A stretch of DNA of 64,000 nt from Prevotellaceae bacterium (GCA_031258195.1 JAIRNF010000018.1:1-64000), one strand, 5' to 3'. Shown: positions 43,886-52,727, numbered from the stretch's first letter. A program made the numbers and translations. The notes: generated by a model from the sequence alone, not told the origin.

Positions 43886-45082
43886 ATGAAAAAGTTTTTG
43901 TCCTTCAACATTTTATTCTTGCTGGCTATCACATGCTTGCTGGCGCAACCTATCCCAAAAGTACAGCCGGAGAGTGTAGGTATGAGTTCTAAACAGCTGG
44001 CTCTTGCCGATGATGCTATTAACGAAGCTATTGCGGATAAAACCATACCCGGAGCCGTATTGGCTGTCGTTCGTAATGGTAAGGTAGCCTACTTAAAAGC
44101 ATACGGAAATAAGCAGGTATATCCTACCGTTGCACCCATGACCGAGAATACGGTATTCGATTTGGCATCGGTAAGCAAAACGGTATCTACCGCTATTTCT
44201 ACCATGATACTTATCGAACGCGGTCAGCTACGTCTTAACGACAACGTACCAATGTATATTCCCAACTATCAGCCTTGGGTAAGTGCAGACGGAAAGAAGA
44301 AGAATATCAGGATTATAGAGCTGCTCACGCATACATCTGGCTTGCCTTCGTACGCAGACGTCGCGCAGCTGCAGAAGAAGTACAAAACCCCTAATCCCGA
44401 CGGGATGATTGAGCATATTGCAACCGTAAAACGAGAAGCGGAGCCTGGAACAAGAATGACCTATAGTTGCCTGAATTTTATCACTTTACAGCGAATTGTC
44501 GAGACTATTAGTGGTCAAACATTACAAGAATTTTCTCAAGAAAATATTTTCAAACCGCTTGGTATGGCTCATACCGATTATAATCCAACAGGCGAAACGT
44601 TGGCTTGGACGGCTCCTACCGAAAAGCAAAAAGACGGTAGCGTAATATTAGGCGAAGTACATGATCCGCTTGCCCGAATAATGAACGGTGGAATCTCAGG
44701 GAACGCCGGGGTTTTCTCTAATGCAGAAGATCTTTGTATTTTGGCTGCCGCTTTGCTAAACAACGGTGAAATAAACGGTGTCCGTATCCTTAGCCCTCAA
44801 ACCGTAAAGGCAATGAGAACTGTTCCAAAAGGATACGAGAAGTTTGGTCGTACCCTTGGCTGGGATGCCAACTCATCTTACGCTTCAAATTCGGGCGATT
44901 TATTCAGTAACAGCACATATGGTCATACAGGCTACACCGGAACTTCTATCATCTTAGATCCCGAAACAAATACCTCGGTTATCCTTCTGGCTCACCGCGT
45001 ACATCCCGAAGATAAAGGCGGCGTCGTACGCCTGAGAGCGTTGGTTGCAAACATTGTTGCCAGAGCAATTATCAAACCTTAA
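43886..45082 (+). CDS. Exported serine hydrolase of the class C beta-lactamase family
   Basis: The 398-residue protein has a signal peptide (MKKFLSFNILFLLAITCLLAQ) and the penicillin-binding-protein/beta-lactamase fold. The active-site SxxK is S95-V-S-K98; the second motif is YSC (in place of Y-x-N, residues in TYSCLNF), and the third is GHTGYTG. Such proteins include beta-lactamases, D-amino peptidases and esterases. With the D-aminoacylase directly downstream (42 bases), a role in cutting peptides or esters with D-residues is more likely than antibiotic resistance, but this is inference. Confidence 0.9.
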   Translation: MKKFLSFNILFLLAITCLLAQPIPKVQPESVGMSSKQLALADDAINEAIADKTIPGAVLAVVRNGKVAYLKAYGNKQVYPTVAPMTENTVFDLASVSKTVSTAISTMILIERGQLRLNDNVPMYIPNYQPWVSADGKKKNIRIIELLTHTSGLPSYADVAQLQKKYKTPNPDGMIEHIATVKREAEPGTRMTYSCLNFITLQRIVETISGQTLQEFSQENIFKPLGMAHTDYNPTGETLAWTAPTEKQKDGSVILGEVHDPLARIMNGGISGNAGVFSNAEDLCILAAALLNNGEINGVRILSPQTVKAMRTVPKGYEKFGRTLGWDANSSYASNSGDLFSNSTYGHTGYTGTSIILDPETNTSVILLAHRVHPEDKGGVVRLRALVANIVARAIIKP

Positions 45083-45124
45083 TATAACCACTTAACCTAA
45101 AGTAACACTAAAACTTGATGAGCT

Positions 45125-46810
45125 ATGGCAGCAAAGCTATCACGTCGCAATTTTATAAAACTATCCGTACTTTCAGGTACGGGAGTACTAATTGGCTGTA
45201 AAAGCAGCGGTAGTAAAAACATCTCTGCCGATGCCCGTTTTGACACCATTGTAAAAAACGGCTTGGTTTACGATGGTAACGGAACATCTCCTATAAAAGC
45301 CGACGTAGGCGTCAAAGCAGGGAAAATCACCGCTATAGGCGATCTTGGCGATTCTGCCTACCAATTGGTAGATGCAGAGGGAATGACTGTGTCGCCCGGA
45401 TTTGTTGATATACACACCCATACCGATACTAAGCTGCTGGTATGTCCCCAAGGAGATAGCCGTATATATCAGGGAATTACTACCGATATTGGTGGCAATT
45501 GCGGTGGTTCTCCATTCCCCAGAGGAAAAGAGTACGCTGCACAAATACAAGATAAGCCTGCCAGCGAACGTAGAGAATGGGTAGAGCTGGACGAGTTCTT
45601 TACTACGCTTGAGCAAAACAAGCTGTCGATAAACTATGCGACCTATACCGGGCATGGCGATATCCGAGCCGCCATAGTGGGCTCTAACGATGTACAACCC
45701 ACTACCGATCAGCTAAAGCAGATGAAAGCCCTTTTGCAATATACAATAGAACAAGGCAGCTTTGGCATGTCAACCGGATTGGAGTATGCTCCGGGCAGCT
45801 ATGCGCTAGAAAACGAGCTTACCGAGCTATGTAAAGTAGTGGCTCAGTGTAATGCTCTGTATGCTACCCACATGAGAAATGAAGATGACCATGTTGAAGA
45901 AGCTTTAAATGAGGCTATTAATACAGCTCGTAATTCGGGAGTAAATTTGCAGGTATCTCATCTAAAGGCTCAGAATCAGGCTAATTGGCATAAGGCTCCC
46001 CAGCTGTTAAAAATGATAGAAGGTGCTTCAAATTCGGGTATAAATATCATGTTCGACCGATACCCATATGTTGCATTTTCAACCGGGTTAACTTCGTTTA
46101 TGCCGCTATGGGCTAGACAAGGTAACAGAGAAGACCGTCTTGCCCGCTTAAAGGATAAGGCGACCGCAGCAAAGATTGATGAGTATGCACAATCGAGAAT
46201 TAAGCGGTTAGGCGGTGGTAAAAACGTTGTTATTACCTCATGTAGAACTCAAGGTAACCGGATGTATATTGGTAAAAATCTGGAAGAATGCGCTGATATA
46301 TCGGGAAAGAATATGCTTACCTTCATTCGCGGGATTCTTATTGAGGAAAATCTCGGAGTTGATATGATAGGCTTTGCCATGAGCGAAGATAATATTAAGC
46401 TGATACTATCTCATCCGCTTGGTATGCCGGCTTCAGACGGTAGCGTATATTCGCCCCAAGGTCCGCTTTCTACCGATATGCCGCATCCGAGAAGCTACGG
46501 TACATTCCCCCGTTTCTTAGGAAAATACTGCCGCGATGAAGGTATTCTAGGATTATCCGAGGCAATAAAGAAGATAACCAGCGTCCCTGCAAACCGTATC
46601 GGGTTAAGGCAGCGAGGTCAGATACAAATCGGCTATTATGCTGATATTGTAGTATTTAACCCTGGCACTATCATTGATAAATCAGACTATACCGATCCGC
46701 ACCGGTTTGGTACCGGCATTAGCCATGTGCTAGTTAACGGCGAATGGACGATTAAAGGCGGACAGCATACCGGAGCCATGGGCGGTATGGTACTTCGCAA
46801 AGGGGCATAA
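45125..46810 (+). CDS. Tat-exported N-acyl-D-amino-acid deacylase
   Basis: D-aminoacylases release free D-amino acids from N-acyl-D-amino acids. The 561-residue amidohydrolase has the metal motif VDIHTHTD at about 98-105, the N-terminal strand TIVKNGLVYDGNG, the HMRNEDDHVEEAL helix and the C-terminal barrel end (RGQIQIGYYADIVVFNP). It starts with a twin-arginine signal (SRRNFIK) followed by a hydrophobic stretch and lipobox LIGC, so it is a folded lipoprotein exported by Tat. It sits between the serine hydrolase and thiol peroxidase genes on one strand and is probably cotranscribed with the former. Confidence 0.93.
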   Translation: MAAKLSRRNFIKLSVLSGTGVLIGCKSSGSKNISADARFDTIVKNGLVYDGNGTSPIKADVGVKAGKITAIGDLGDSAYQLVDAEGMTVSPGFVDIHTHTDTKLLVCPQGDSRIYQGITTDIGGNCGGSPFPRGKEYAAQIQDKPASERREWVELDEFFTTLEQNKLSINYATYTGHGDIRAAIVGSNDVQPTTDQLKQMKALLQYTIEQGSFGMSTGLEYAPGSYALENELTELCKVVAQCNALYATHMRNEDDHVEEALNEAINTARNSGVNLQVSHLKAQNQANWHKAPQLLKMIEGASNSGINIMFDRYPYVAFSTGLTSFMPLWARQGNREDRLARLKDKATAAKIDEYAQSRIKRLGGGKNVVITSCRTQGNRMYIGKNLEECADISGKNMLTFIRGILIEENLGVDMIGFAMSEDNIKLILSHPLGMPASDGSVYSPQGPLSTDMPHPRSYGTFPRFLGKYCRDEGILGLSEAIKKITSVPANRIGLRQRGQIQIGYYADIVVFNPGTIIDKSDYTDPHRFGTGISHVLVNGEWTIKGGQHTGAMGGMVLRKGA

Positions 46811-46866
46811 ACAAAAGGAATAAGCTATTTGTTAATACTATTATAAATCTAAAAAAATATCGAATA

Positions 46867-47373
46867 ATGGCGAATATAACTTTTAAAGGTAACCCAGTTA
46901 CTCTAGTCGGAACAGAAATAAAAGTTGGCGATAAAGCACCGGATTTTACCGTTCTGGCAAACGATCTTTCAGAAAAACATCTATCTGATTATAAAGGAAA
47001 AGTAAAGATTATTTCACTTTTTCCCTCAATCGACACAGGTGTATGTGCAACGCAAACCCGTACCTTTAATAAGCTGGTTAGCGAATTAAGTAAAGATATT
47101 GTTATCCTTTGTATATCGAACGATTTACCTTTTGCTCAAACCCGTTTTTGCGCCGCAGAAGGCATCGACCAGGTAGAAACGCTCTCAGACCACAGGGATG
47201 TTGATTTTAGTACTAAGTATGGCTTTTTGATTAAGGAGCTGAGGCTATTAGCCAGAGGTGCGGTGGTTATTGATAAAAACGATAACGTGCGTTATGTAGA
47301 GTATGTACCCGAAGTTACCAACGAGCCTAACTACAACGCCGCTATTGAGGTTGCCAAGAAGTTAGTAATGTAA
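46867..47373 (+). CDS. tpx: Thiol peroxidase Tpx
   Basis: Tpx reduces hydrogen and alkyl peroxides with electrons from thioredoxin. The 168-residue protein has the peroxidatic Cys60 in SIDTGVCATQTRTF and the resolving Cys95 in TRFCAAEGI, the spacing of atypical two-Cys Tpx enzymes. The N-terminal hairpin (FKGNPVTLVGTEIKVGDKAPDF) and the C-terminal strand are complete. It lies 56 bases after the D-aminoacylase and is followed by a hairpin repeat. Confidence 0.97.
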   Translation: MANITFKGNPVTLVGTEIKVGDKAPDFTVLANDLSEKHLSDYKGKVKIISLFPSIDTGVCATQTRTFNKLVSELSKDIVILCISNDLPFAQTRFCAAEGIDQVETLSDHRDVDFSTKYGFLIKELRLLARGAVVIDKNDNVRYVEYVPEVTNEPNYNAAIEVAKKLVM

Positions 47374-47388
47374 ATAACATAAATATCC

Positions 47389-47456
47389 CGTCGTTTCGAG
47401 CGAAGCGAGAAATCCGCATAATAGTAAACGGATTTCTCGCTTCGCTCGAAACGACG
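47389..47456. repeat. Interspersed hairpin repeat, copy 5
   Basis: Perfect 28-bp arms at 47389-47416 and 47429-47456 (CGTCGTTTCGAGCGAAGCGA and complement), 12-base loop, placed 15 bases after the tpx stop. Confidence 0.95.
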
Positions 47457-47525
47457 AAGAAACATTGATAGCAAAATTGATGTAACCATTACACCATAAT
47501 TAACCTATAAACCAATATAACTTGT

Positions 47526-48278
47526 ATGAACCAAACAAAAGCCTTTTTATCCACTTACAGCTCGGATAGCTATGCAGGCATAACCCGTCTAGGTATTTTG
47601 GGAGGCATGGGTAATATGGCTTCCGCTAAGTTTCATTATGCTACCTGCCTGTTGTCGTCTTGCATGCCGGAAAGCGAACAGATAGAAATAATATTATTTT
47701 CCAATCCCGGTAGTATTCCCGACAGGACTGCCCTTTTACTCGCTGGAAGAGAACAGGAGTTGACAGCCCCTCTAAACGACAACGTAAGAACACTTATCAG
47801 CTTAGGTTGCAGCCATGTTGTAATATGCTGCTTTACTTTTCATGCCATGCTTCACACGCTTGAAAAAGACCTAAGAAAAAAGGTGGTATCTCTATCCGAA
47901 TATACGAAGCAAGAAATATTTCCCAGCTACACAGACAAAAAAATACTGATACTTTGCACTAAAGGCTCTGCACGTTATAAGCTGTTTGGCGAAGACGAAA
48001 ATGTAATGTATTCAACACCTGAAGATCAACAATTTGTACATCAGTGCATTTATAGGTTAAAAGAAGGCGTACCTGTAAAAGAAGTTGTTCTCGACCTTAA
48101 AGGAATGCTTAAAAAATACCAGTTCGATAATATGGTTATGGGATGCACAGACCTATATTTAATAACCAACGACCTTATTGAAGCCTTTGGCGAGGAGGTA
48201 ATTATCGATCCACTAAGGGTTATGACTTATGATATTACCAATAGCTGGAAAAAACAAATAGCGGCAAGAAATAAATAA
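47526..48278 (+). CDS. Aspartate/glutamate racemase family protein
   Basis: These enzymes interconvert L- and D-Asp or D-Glu with two cysteines acting as acid and base. The 250-residue protein has the GILGGMGNMAS nucleotide-like loop at 23-33, the first catalytic block VVICCFTFHAM with Cys101/Cys102 (the usual form is a C-N-T motif), and the second in MVMGCTDLYL near residue 210. The lone change in the first block (CFT for CNT) may shift substrate preference. It stands with D-aminoacylase and acidic-amino-acid symporters, supporting a D-Asp or D-Glu role. Confidence 0.9.
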   Translation: MNQTKAFLSTYSSDSYAGITRLGILGGMGNMASAKFHYATCLLSSCMPESEQIEIILFSNPGSIPDRTALLLAGREQELTAPLNDNVRTLISLGCSHVVICCFTFHAMLHTLEKDLRKKVVSLSEYTKQEIFPSYTDKKILILCTKGSARYKLFGEDENVMYSTPEDQQFVHQCIYRLKEGVPVKEVVLDLKGMLKKYQFDNMVMGCTDLYLITNDLIEAFGEEVIIDPLRVMTYDITNSWKKQIAARNK

Positions 48279-48279
48279 A

Positions 48280-48338
48280 AATCTATACCTAATTCGTCAT
48301 TTCGACCGAAGGGAGAAATGACGAATTAGGTATAGATT
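48280..48338. repeat. Interspersed hairpin repeat, copy 6, between convergent genes
   Basis: Perfect 24-bp arms at 48280-48303 and 48315-48338 (AATCTATACCTAATTCGTCA and complement). The repeat core is shortened (GTCATTTC/GAAATGAC) and extended outward by locus-specific sequence. It touches the stop codon of the DUF2752 gene and likely terminates both strands. Confidence 0.9.
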
Positions 48339-48708
48339 ACCATCCGAATATATTTCGTAATATCCAGTATGCTAATACAATAACAAAGATAATAATGCAC
48401 GCTTTTACCCCAAAAAGGCGTTTTCGTATAAGCGGATACTTACTTTTCCCTCCCATGTACTCAAAATAAACAGCAAGAAGTAGGTAAGGAATGGCAAGCA
48501 CTAAAAGAGGATGTACTAGGAATGCGCCTCTAATATTCCCGTTAAACAAATAGTGAATGGCTCGCTGAGATCCGCAGCCCGGACACTTTAGCCCCGTTAG
48601 CGCATAAAACGGGCATTTAGGGAACAGCTCCGATTCCGCCGGGTTATATGTAAAATAAAGAATCGCTAATGCCGCAAGAACAACAATAGCGATTACCCAT
48701 TTTTTCAT
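48337..48708 (-). CDS. DUF2752 small membrane protein
   Basis: The 123-residue protein has the DUF2752 signature: CPFYALTGLKCPGCGSQRAIHYL, with paired cysteines (CPxCG), flanked by membrane segments. The first helix may also act as a signal anchor (MKKWVIAIVVLAALAILYF). Function is unknown for the family. It is the last gene of a minus-strand run with two zinc-ribbon membrane proteins, 15 bases after the nearer one, so they are probably one transcript. Confidence 0.9.
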   Translation of the reverse strand: MKKWVIAIVVLAALAILYFTYNPAESELFPKCPFYALTGLKCPGCGSQRAIHYLFNGNIRGAFLVHPLLVLAIPYLLLAVYFEYMGGKSKYPLIRKRLFGVKACIIIFVIVLAYWILRNIFGW

Positions 48709-48723
48709 ATTAAAAGAAAATTC

Positions 48724-49161
48724 TTAGTAGTAGTGAGAATAGCCGTCCCAAAAACCGTTAAAAGCACCTAAAACAACTAAAAGCACATATATAAACGCAA
48801 AGGCTAATCCGCTGAAAAAGCCGATTTTAGTCCATCTACCCGCTTCCTCGGATGCCCGCTTCGCTCCCGCCTTATCTCCCGCATACCAACGTGATTCTAC
48901 TTTAGATGCGTTAACGATACCCACAATGCCAAACGGAAGGCAGCATAGTATAGTTACCAAAATCGACTCAACAAGCCAGCTTTTGGGAGGTAATTCCGGA
49001 TTTTGCGTATAGCCTGCTTGTTGTGGCTGCTGATAAGCTTGCTGAGTGTTTTCTTCTTTTGGCGGTGTTTTAGATATTGAGGTTGGCGCCCCACAGCTAG
49101 GGCAAACTTCGGCGAACTCAGAAATTTGAGCTCCACATTCTTTACAAGTAATTAATGCCAT
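48724..49161 (-). CDS. Zinc-ribbon plus CD225/dispanin-like membrane protein
   Basis: The 145-residue protein has an N-terminal zinc ribbon (CKECGAQISEFAEVCPSCG), a Pro/Gln-rich linker, and a C-terminal two-helix membrane module (SWLVESILVTILCCLPFGIVGI; ASKVESRWYAGDKAGA) typical of CD225/dispanin proteins. These are membrane proteins of unclear function in bacteria. Its ribbon is nearly identical to that of the next gene, while the membrane parts differ. Confidence 0.88.
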   Translation of the reverse strand: MALITCKECGAQISEFAEVCPSCGAPTSISKTPPKEENTQQAYQQPQQAGYTQNPELPPKSWLVESILVTILCCLPFGIVGIVNASKVESRWYAGDKAGAKRASEEAGRWTKIGFFSGLAFAFIYVLLVVLGAFNGFWDGYSHYY

Positions 49162-49240
49162 ATAACAACATTTTTAGGTGTACAATTATACAAAAATAGC
49201 AATTATAGTTGAAATGCTCTAGTAAAAATAATAATAAAGG

Positions 49241-49663
49241 CTACCATATTCCTGGAAGAATCATTATATAATATATTACAATCAACATTACAATCAAACC
49301 AACAAACGATATAGCTAATCCTGCAATGGCAAGCCCTTTTGGGGCTTTGAATACCCCGACAAATGACAGGACAAGTCCTACAACCCAAAGAATCCAGCCG
49401 AAGGCGGGTACCCAACCGATAAAAAGAGCAACTAAAGCACACACAAATCCTGCTGTACCGATACCATTTGATGGTGTTGCAGCAACTTGATTGATAACAA
49501 TCTGCTGCTGCCCTTCTGCCGTCTGTCGATAAGGAGCCCTTGAGATTTTTTCTTCTTGTGTAGCTTGATTTTTAGAAATAGCGATTGGTACTCCACAGCT
49601 AGGACATAATTTAGCAAACTCCGATATCTGAGTGCCACATTCTTTACAAGTAATTAGCGCCAT
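49241..49663 (-). CDS. Zinc-ribbon membrane protein, shared ribbon, other membrane module
   Basis: The 140-residue protein starts with MALITCKECGTQISEFAKLC, differing from the downstream gene by a few residues, and has the same CPSCG. The linker is Gln/Ala-rich. The C-terminus has two or three hydrophobic segments (GIGTAGFVCALVALFIGW; LAIAGLAISFVGLIVMLIVI), of DUF4190-like type. The pair looks like a duplicated ribbon coupled to two different membrane domains. Function is unknown. Confidence 0.85.
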   Translation of the reverse strand: MALITCKECGTQISEFAKLCPSCGVPIAISKNQATQEEKISRAPYRQTAEGQQQIVINQVAATPSNGIGTAGFVCALVALFIGWVPAFGWILWVVGLVLSFVGVFKAPKGLAIAGLAISFVGLIVMLIVIYYIMILPGIW

Positions 49664-49748
49664 GTTAAGAACTTATTAGGTGTATGATTGGACAAAAATA
49701 GCAATTCAAACCAAATAAATAACTATCAACAGAAAAAATATTAGTTTG

Positions 49749-50117
49749 TTATTTTTTAAATATAAAATAAACAGCCAAGATCAAAAATATGAAACCTATG
49801 ATATGGTTGGTCCGGAAACTCTCTGTTTTGAACAATAGCACTGTAAAAAGAGTAAACACTACTAAAGTAACAATCTCTTGAATAACTTTTAGCTGCCATA
49901 GGTTAAACGGACCACCGTTATCGATATAGCCAATCCGGTTTGCCGGAATCTGAAAACAGTATTCAAAAAGAGCAATACCCCAGCTGATCAGTATTATAGT
50001 CGGTAAGCCCAGCTTAGCAAACCAGCCCATTTCCTTAAACTTAAGATGACCATACCACGCAAAAGTCATAAAGATGTTGGACATTACAAGTAGTCCGATG
50101 GTATAAAATGCTTTCAT
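49749..50117 (-). CDS. DUF486 (DMT-like) membrane protein
   Basis: The 122-residue protein has four hydrophobic segments and the family pattern FMTFAWYGHLKFKEMGW and FEYCFQIPANRIGY. DUF486 proteins belong to the drug/metabolite transporter-like superfamily of small multidrug-type membrane proteins; no substrate is known. It is complete and stands between the zinc-ribbon genes and rimO on the minus strand. Confidence 0.9.
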   Translation of the reverse strand: MKAFYTIGLLVMSNIFMTFAWYGHLKFKEMGWFAKLGLPTIILISWGIALFEYCFQIPANRIGYIDNGGPFNLWQLKVIQEIVTLVVFTLFTVLLFKTESFRTNHIIGFIFLILAVYFIFKK

Positions 50118-50200
50118 GTAAACAGGTTATTCGTAAATCGTTAAGCGAAAAGACAAGGGAATTCAAAAGATTTAAAGATATGTTAGCTCAAGTTTTTGAA

Positions 50201-51520
50201 TCATTTTAATCTCTTTGGGAGTTGAGGCTCTCCATATAAATCAAAATCGTCAGCATGGGTTATGGTAACCATATAGAAGCCGCCTATCTCCAAATCTCCG
50301 GTAGCTTTTTTAATAAGAACTTCCTGATCAACCTCCGGAGAGTCGTATTCTGTACGGGCAATGTAATAATCACTTTCCATTCTATCAACCATAACCCGTA
50401 AAGTCTCTCCTACTCTCTTACTATTCATCTCTTTAGCAACCTTTTGCTGAATAGCCATCAGCTCGTCTGCTCGCTGTCGCTTTACTTCTTCTGAAATGCA
50501 ATCCTCATACTGCTTTGCTCCATAAGTCCCTTCTTCCTCAGAGTAGGTAAATACTCCCATACGGTCGAACTTTACGTCCTTAACCAGCTGCTTTAGCTCC
50601 TCAAATGCCGCTTCATCCTCTCCCGGATGCCCTACCATTAAAGTTGTGCGAAGCGCAACATCGGGCACAGCTTCTCTCAGCCGTTTAATAAGATCGTAGG
50701 TTTCTTCTTTGGTAATCCCCCTGCGCATCTGATTTAGCACAGCGGTGTTGATATGCTGTAGCGGTATATCAAGATATTTGCAAACTTTAGAATTATCGCG
50801 TATTTCATCTATCAAATTCTGAGGTAGCTGGTTGGGATAGGCATAATGTAGCCGTATCCATTCTATGCCCTCAATTTGGCTTAAACGGCGGATTAATTCG
50901 GCGAGCTTACGTTCTCCGTATAAATCCAAACCATAGTAAGTAGTATCTTGCGCAATGATAATCAGCTCTTTTACACCTTTTGCTGCTAAATACCTTGTTT
51001 CGGCTTCCAGCTCTTCTATAGGAACCGATACATACTTACCTCGAATAAGCGGAATAGCACAGTAGGCGCATCCCCAGCTGCATCCCTCCGATATTTTTAA
51101 GTAGGCATAGTGTTTGGGAGTAGTAATATAGCGTTCGCCCAGTAGTTCGGTACGCTCTACAACATTTAAAGTTTTGAGTATTCCTTCGAGATCTGTAACA
51201 CCAAAAAACGTGTCAACCTCCGGTATTTCAGAGCGCAGCTCATCTCTGTATCGTTCTGACAAACAACCAAAAACAAACAAATGATCGATATCTCCCTGCT
51301 CTTTTGAGGCAGCAAAGCTAAGTATTGTATTGATAGACTCTTCTTTAGCGTCGCCAATAAAGCCGCAGGTATTTATTACGACGATTCTGGCAACCGGATC
51401 ATCGGAATCGTGAACCAACTCATATCCCCCAGCCTCCAGCTGACGCATCAAGCGTTCGGAATCGACCAGATTCTTAGAGCAGCCCAGAGTTATTACGTTT
51501 ATTTTTTGCTTTTTCTTCAA
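50201..51520 (-). CDS. rimO: Ribosomal protein S12 methylthiotransferase RimO
   Basis: RimO is a radical-SAM enzyme that adds a methylthio group to Asp88 of ribosomal protein S12. The 439-residue protein has the N-terminal UPF0004 domain with cluster cysteines (VITLGCSKNLVDSE; VVINTCGFIGDA; VFGCLSERY), the radical-SAM CxxxCxxC in SEGCSWGCAYCAIP at about 143-156, and a C-terminal TRAM domain. It starts at ATG 51520. In many Bacteroidales ftsY separates rimO from the rpmB-rpmG-DUF4295 cluster; here rimO is next to that cluster with only a terminator between. Confidence 0.97.
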   Translation of the reverse strand: MKKKQKINVITLGCSKNLVDSERLMRQLEAGGYELVHDSDDPVARIVVINTCGFIGDAKEESINTILSFAASKEQGDIDHLFVFGCLSERYRDELRSEIPEVDTFFGVTDLEGILKTLNVVERTELLGERYITTPKHYAYLKISEGCSWGCAYCAIPLIRGKYVSVPIEELEAETRYLAAKGVKELIIIAQDTTYYGLDLYGERKLAELIRRLSQIEGIEWIRLHYAYPNQLPQNLIDEIRDNSKVCKYLDIPLQHINTAVLNQMRRGITKEETYDLIKRLREAVPDVALRTTLMVGHPGEDEAAFEELKQLVKDVKFDRMGVFTYSEEEGTYGAKQYEDCISEEVKRQRADELMAIQQKVAKEMNSKRVGETLRVMVDRMESDYYIARTEYDSPEVDQEVLIKKATGDLEIGGFYMVTITHADDFDLYGEPQLPKRLK

Positions 51521-51698
51521 TTTACCAATAATACTATAAAAATCAATTTGTTATATCAAATTACAACATAAATATTTCTACAAAAAACTTTTATGTTACA
51601 TGTCTTTCTGGTTACCTAATCGTAAATAAATGAGCTACTTTATGAAATAACCAAGCGAATTTGCGGATAATCCCTCATATTATACTCCTAGCTAGCTG

Positions 51699-51739
51699 AT
51701 ACTATAAAAGTTCCCCAATTAGAGGAACTTTTATAGTAT
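51699..51739 (-). terminator. Terminator of the rpmB-rpmG-DUF4295 operon
   Basis: A perfect 16-bp stem (51699-51714 with 51724-51739; ATACTATAAAAGTTCC and complement) around a 9-base loop, 21 bases after the DUF4295 stop on the minus strand. Confidence 0.9.
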
Positions 51740-51760
51740 ACTTAATTTATGAACAATATG

Positions 51761-51916
51761 CTACTTCTTAAAAAAGTCTTTCATATCATCGTTGTGCACA
51801 ATTTCTTCTTTAAACGTATATGCGTTAGTCTTAGCCGACTTAACCATTTTAATAACTTTTGTATGGTTTTTTCCGGCACCTTTTTCTCTAAGGGTTGCTA
51901 CTGCTTTTTTTGCCAT
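51761..51916 (-). CDS. DUF4295 small basic protein
   Basis: A 51-residue protein (MAKKAVATLREKGAGKNHTK... ending DDMKDFFKK) encoded from ATG 51916 to TAG 51761. It is the DUF4295 protein that follows L33 in Bacteroidota and is basic like a small ribosomal protein. The gap to rpmG is 9 bases. It is too short for many gene callers, but its position and sequence make it certain. Its role is unknown, probably ribosome-linked. Confidence 0.92.
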   Translation of the reverse strand: MAKKAVATLREKGAGKNHTKVIKMVKSAKTNAYTFKEEIVHNDDMKDFFKK

Positions 51917-51925
51917 GGCTTAATA

Positions 51926-52108
51926 CTATTTAATTTCCCTATGAACGGTTACTTTCTTTAGGTAAGGGTTATACTTCTTACGCTCTATTCTATCGGGAGT
52001 GTTTTTCTTATTCTTAGTAGTAATGTATCTCGACATTCCGGGTACTCCAGATTCCTTTTGCTCCGTGCATTCAAGAATAACTTGTACTCTATTACCTTTC
52101 TTTGCCAT
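51926..52108 (-). CDS. rpmG: 50S ribosomal protein L33
   Basis: The 60-residue protein ([20 protein letters not shown], then [20 protein letters not shown]) is a L33 of the large ribosomal subunit, with only one cysteine, so it is the zinc-free form. It lies 11 bases after rpmB in the three-gene cluster. Confidence 0.97.
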   Translation of the reverse strand: MAKKGNRVQVILECTEQKESGVPGMSRYITTKNKKNTPDRIERKKYNPYLKKVTVHREIK

Positions 52109-52119
52109 TATTCTAGTTC

Positions 52120-52362
52120 TTAGTAAATGTTAACCAAACCGTTTGCCTTAGCTTTTGCCAAAGCAGCCTTAAGTCCTATTTTGTTAATCGCGCGTATCCC
52201 CGCAGCCGAAACTTTTAGGGTAACGAAACGCTGTTCCTCATCAAACCAGAACTTTTTAGTTCTAAGATTTGGGGCAAACTCTCTTTTAGTTCTGCGTTTA
52301 GAGTGCGATACGTTGTTTCCAATCATTGCGCTCTTTCCGGTAATTTGACAAACTCGTGACAT
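52120..52362 (-). CDS. rpmB: 50S ribosomal protein L28
   Basis: The 80-residue protein ([45 protein letters not shown]) is L28 of the large subunit. It is the first gene of the rpmB-rpmG-DUF4295 operon, with a strong promoter about 60 bases upstream and a leader of about 45-50 bases. Confidence 0.98.
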   Translation of the reverse strand: MSRVCQITGKSAMIGNNVSHSKRRTKREFAPNLRTKKFWFDEEQRFVTLKVSAAGIRAINKIGLKAALAKAKANGLVNIY

Positions 52363-52422
52363 TGCTGTGTATTTTGCGTATTATGCTTTTTCTGACTGAC
52401 TTCTCTTTTTCATTTGAGCGTG

Positions 52423-52454
52423 CAAATATCAACTTTTTTTTCCGATTATGCAAA
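52423..52454 (-). promoter_or_regulatory. Promoter of the ribosomal rpmB operon
   Basis: On the minus strand TTTG (52454-52451), 20 bases, then GATATTTG (52430-52423; one base off TAnnTTTG) fits the Bacteroidota promoter closely. A second -7-like TATCTTTG lies further upstream at 52515-52508. The remainder of 52363-52861 holds no gene besides a split hairpin repeat and the next promoter. Confidence 0.65.
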
Positions 52455-52565
52455 CCCTCTAACGAAAAAAATGAGAAATTTGTCAACCTCATGCTATTTA
52501 TCAGGTACAAAGATAAATAGCAATTTGTAAAAAACCAAAACATCTAAAGCAAAGCCTCATCCTCC

Positions 52566-52727
52566 GTCATTTCTAGCGAAGCTAGAATCGTTAGTTCGGT
52601 AAAGCCACTTCTACTGACAAAAAGAAAAAAAGGGTAGCTCGTATGCCATATGGTTACTGAGAAGCTTTGTTCTTTCGTCTTTAAATCTTATCTATTCAAC
52701 AGATTTCTCGCTTCGCTCGAAATGACG
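52566..52727. repeat. Interspersed hairpin repeat, copy 7, split halves
   Basis: A left half (GTCATTTCTAGCGAAGCTAG, from 52566) and a right half (GATTTCTCGCTTCGCTCGAA, ending at 52727) of the family lie about 110 bases apart. It looks like an element split by inserted sequence, or two decayed copies. Confidence 0.75.

Noticed and set aside
45188..45697. A 169-residue minus-strand frame
   Set aside because: It is antisense to the D-aminoacylase metal-binding region and lacks any start signal or family match.
34525..48338. The hairpin repeats as a CRISPR array
   Set aside because: The copies are kilobases apart, differ from each other, are palindromic along the whole element and have no regular spacers or cas genes.
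51749..51961. A plus-strand gene overlapping DUF4295
   Set aside because: It is the mirror frame of the small DUF4295 gene and the end of rpmG, which have clear homology and operon position.
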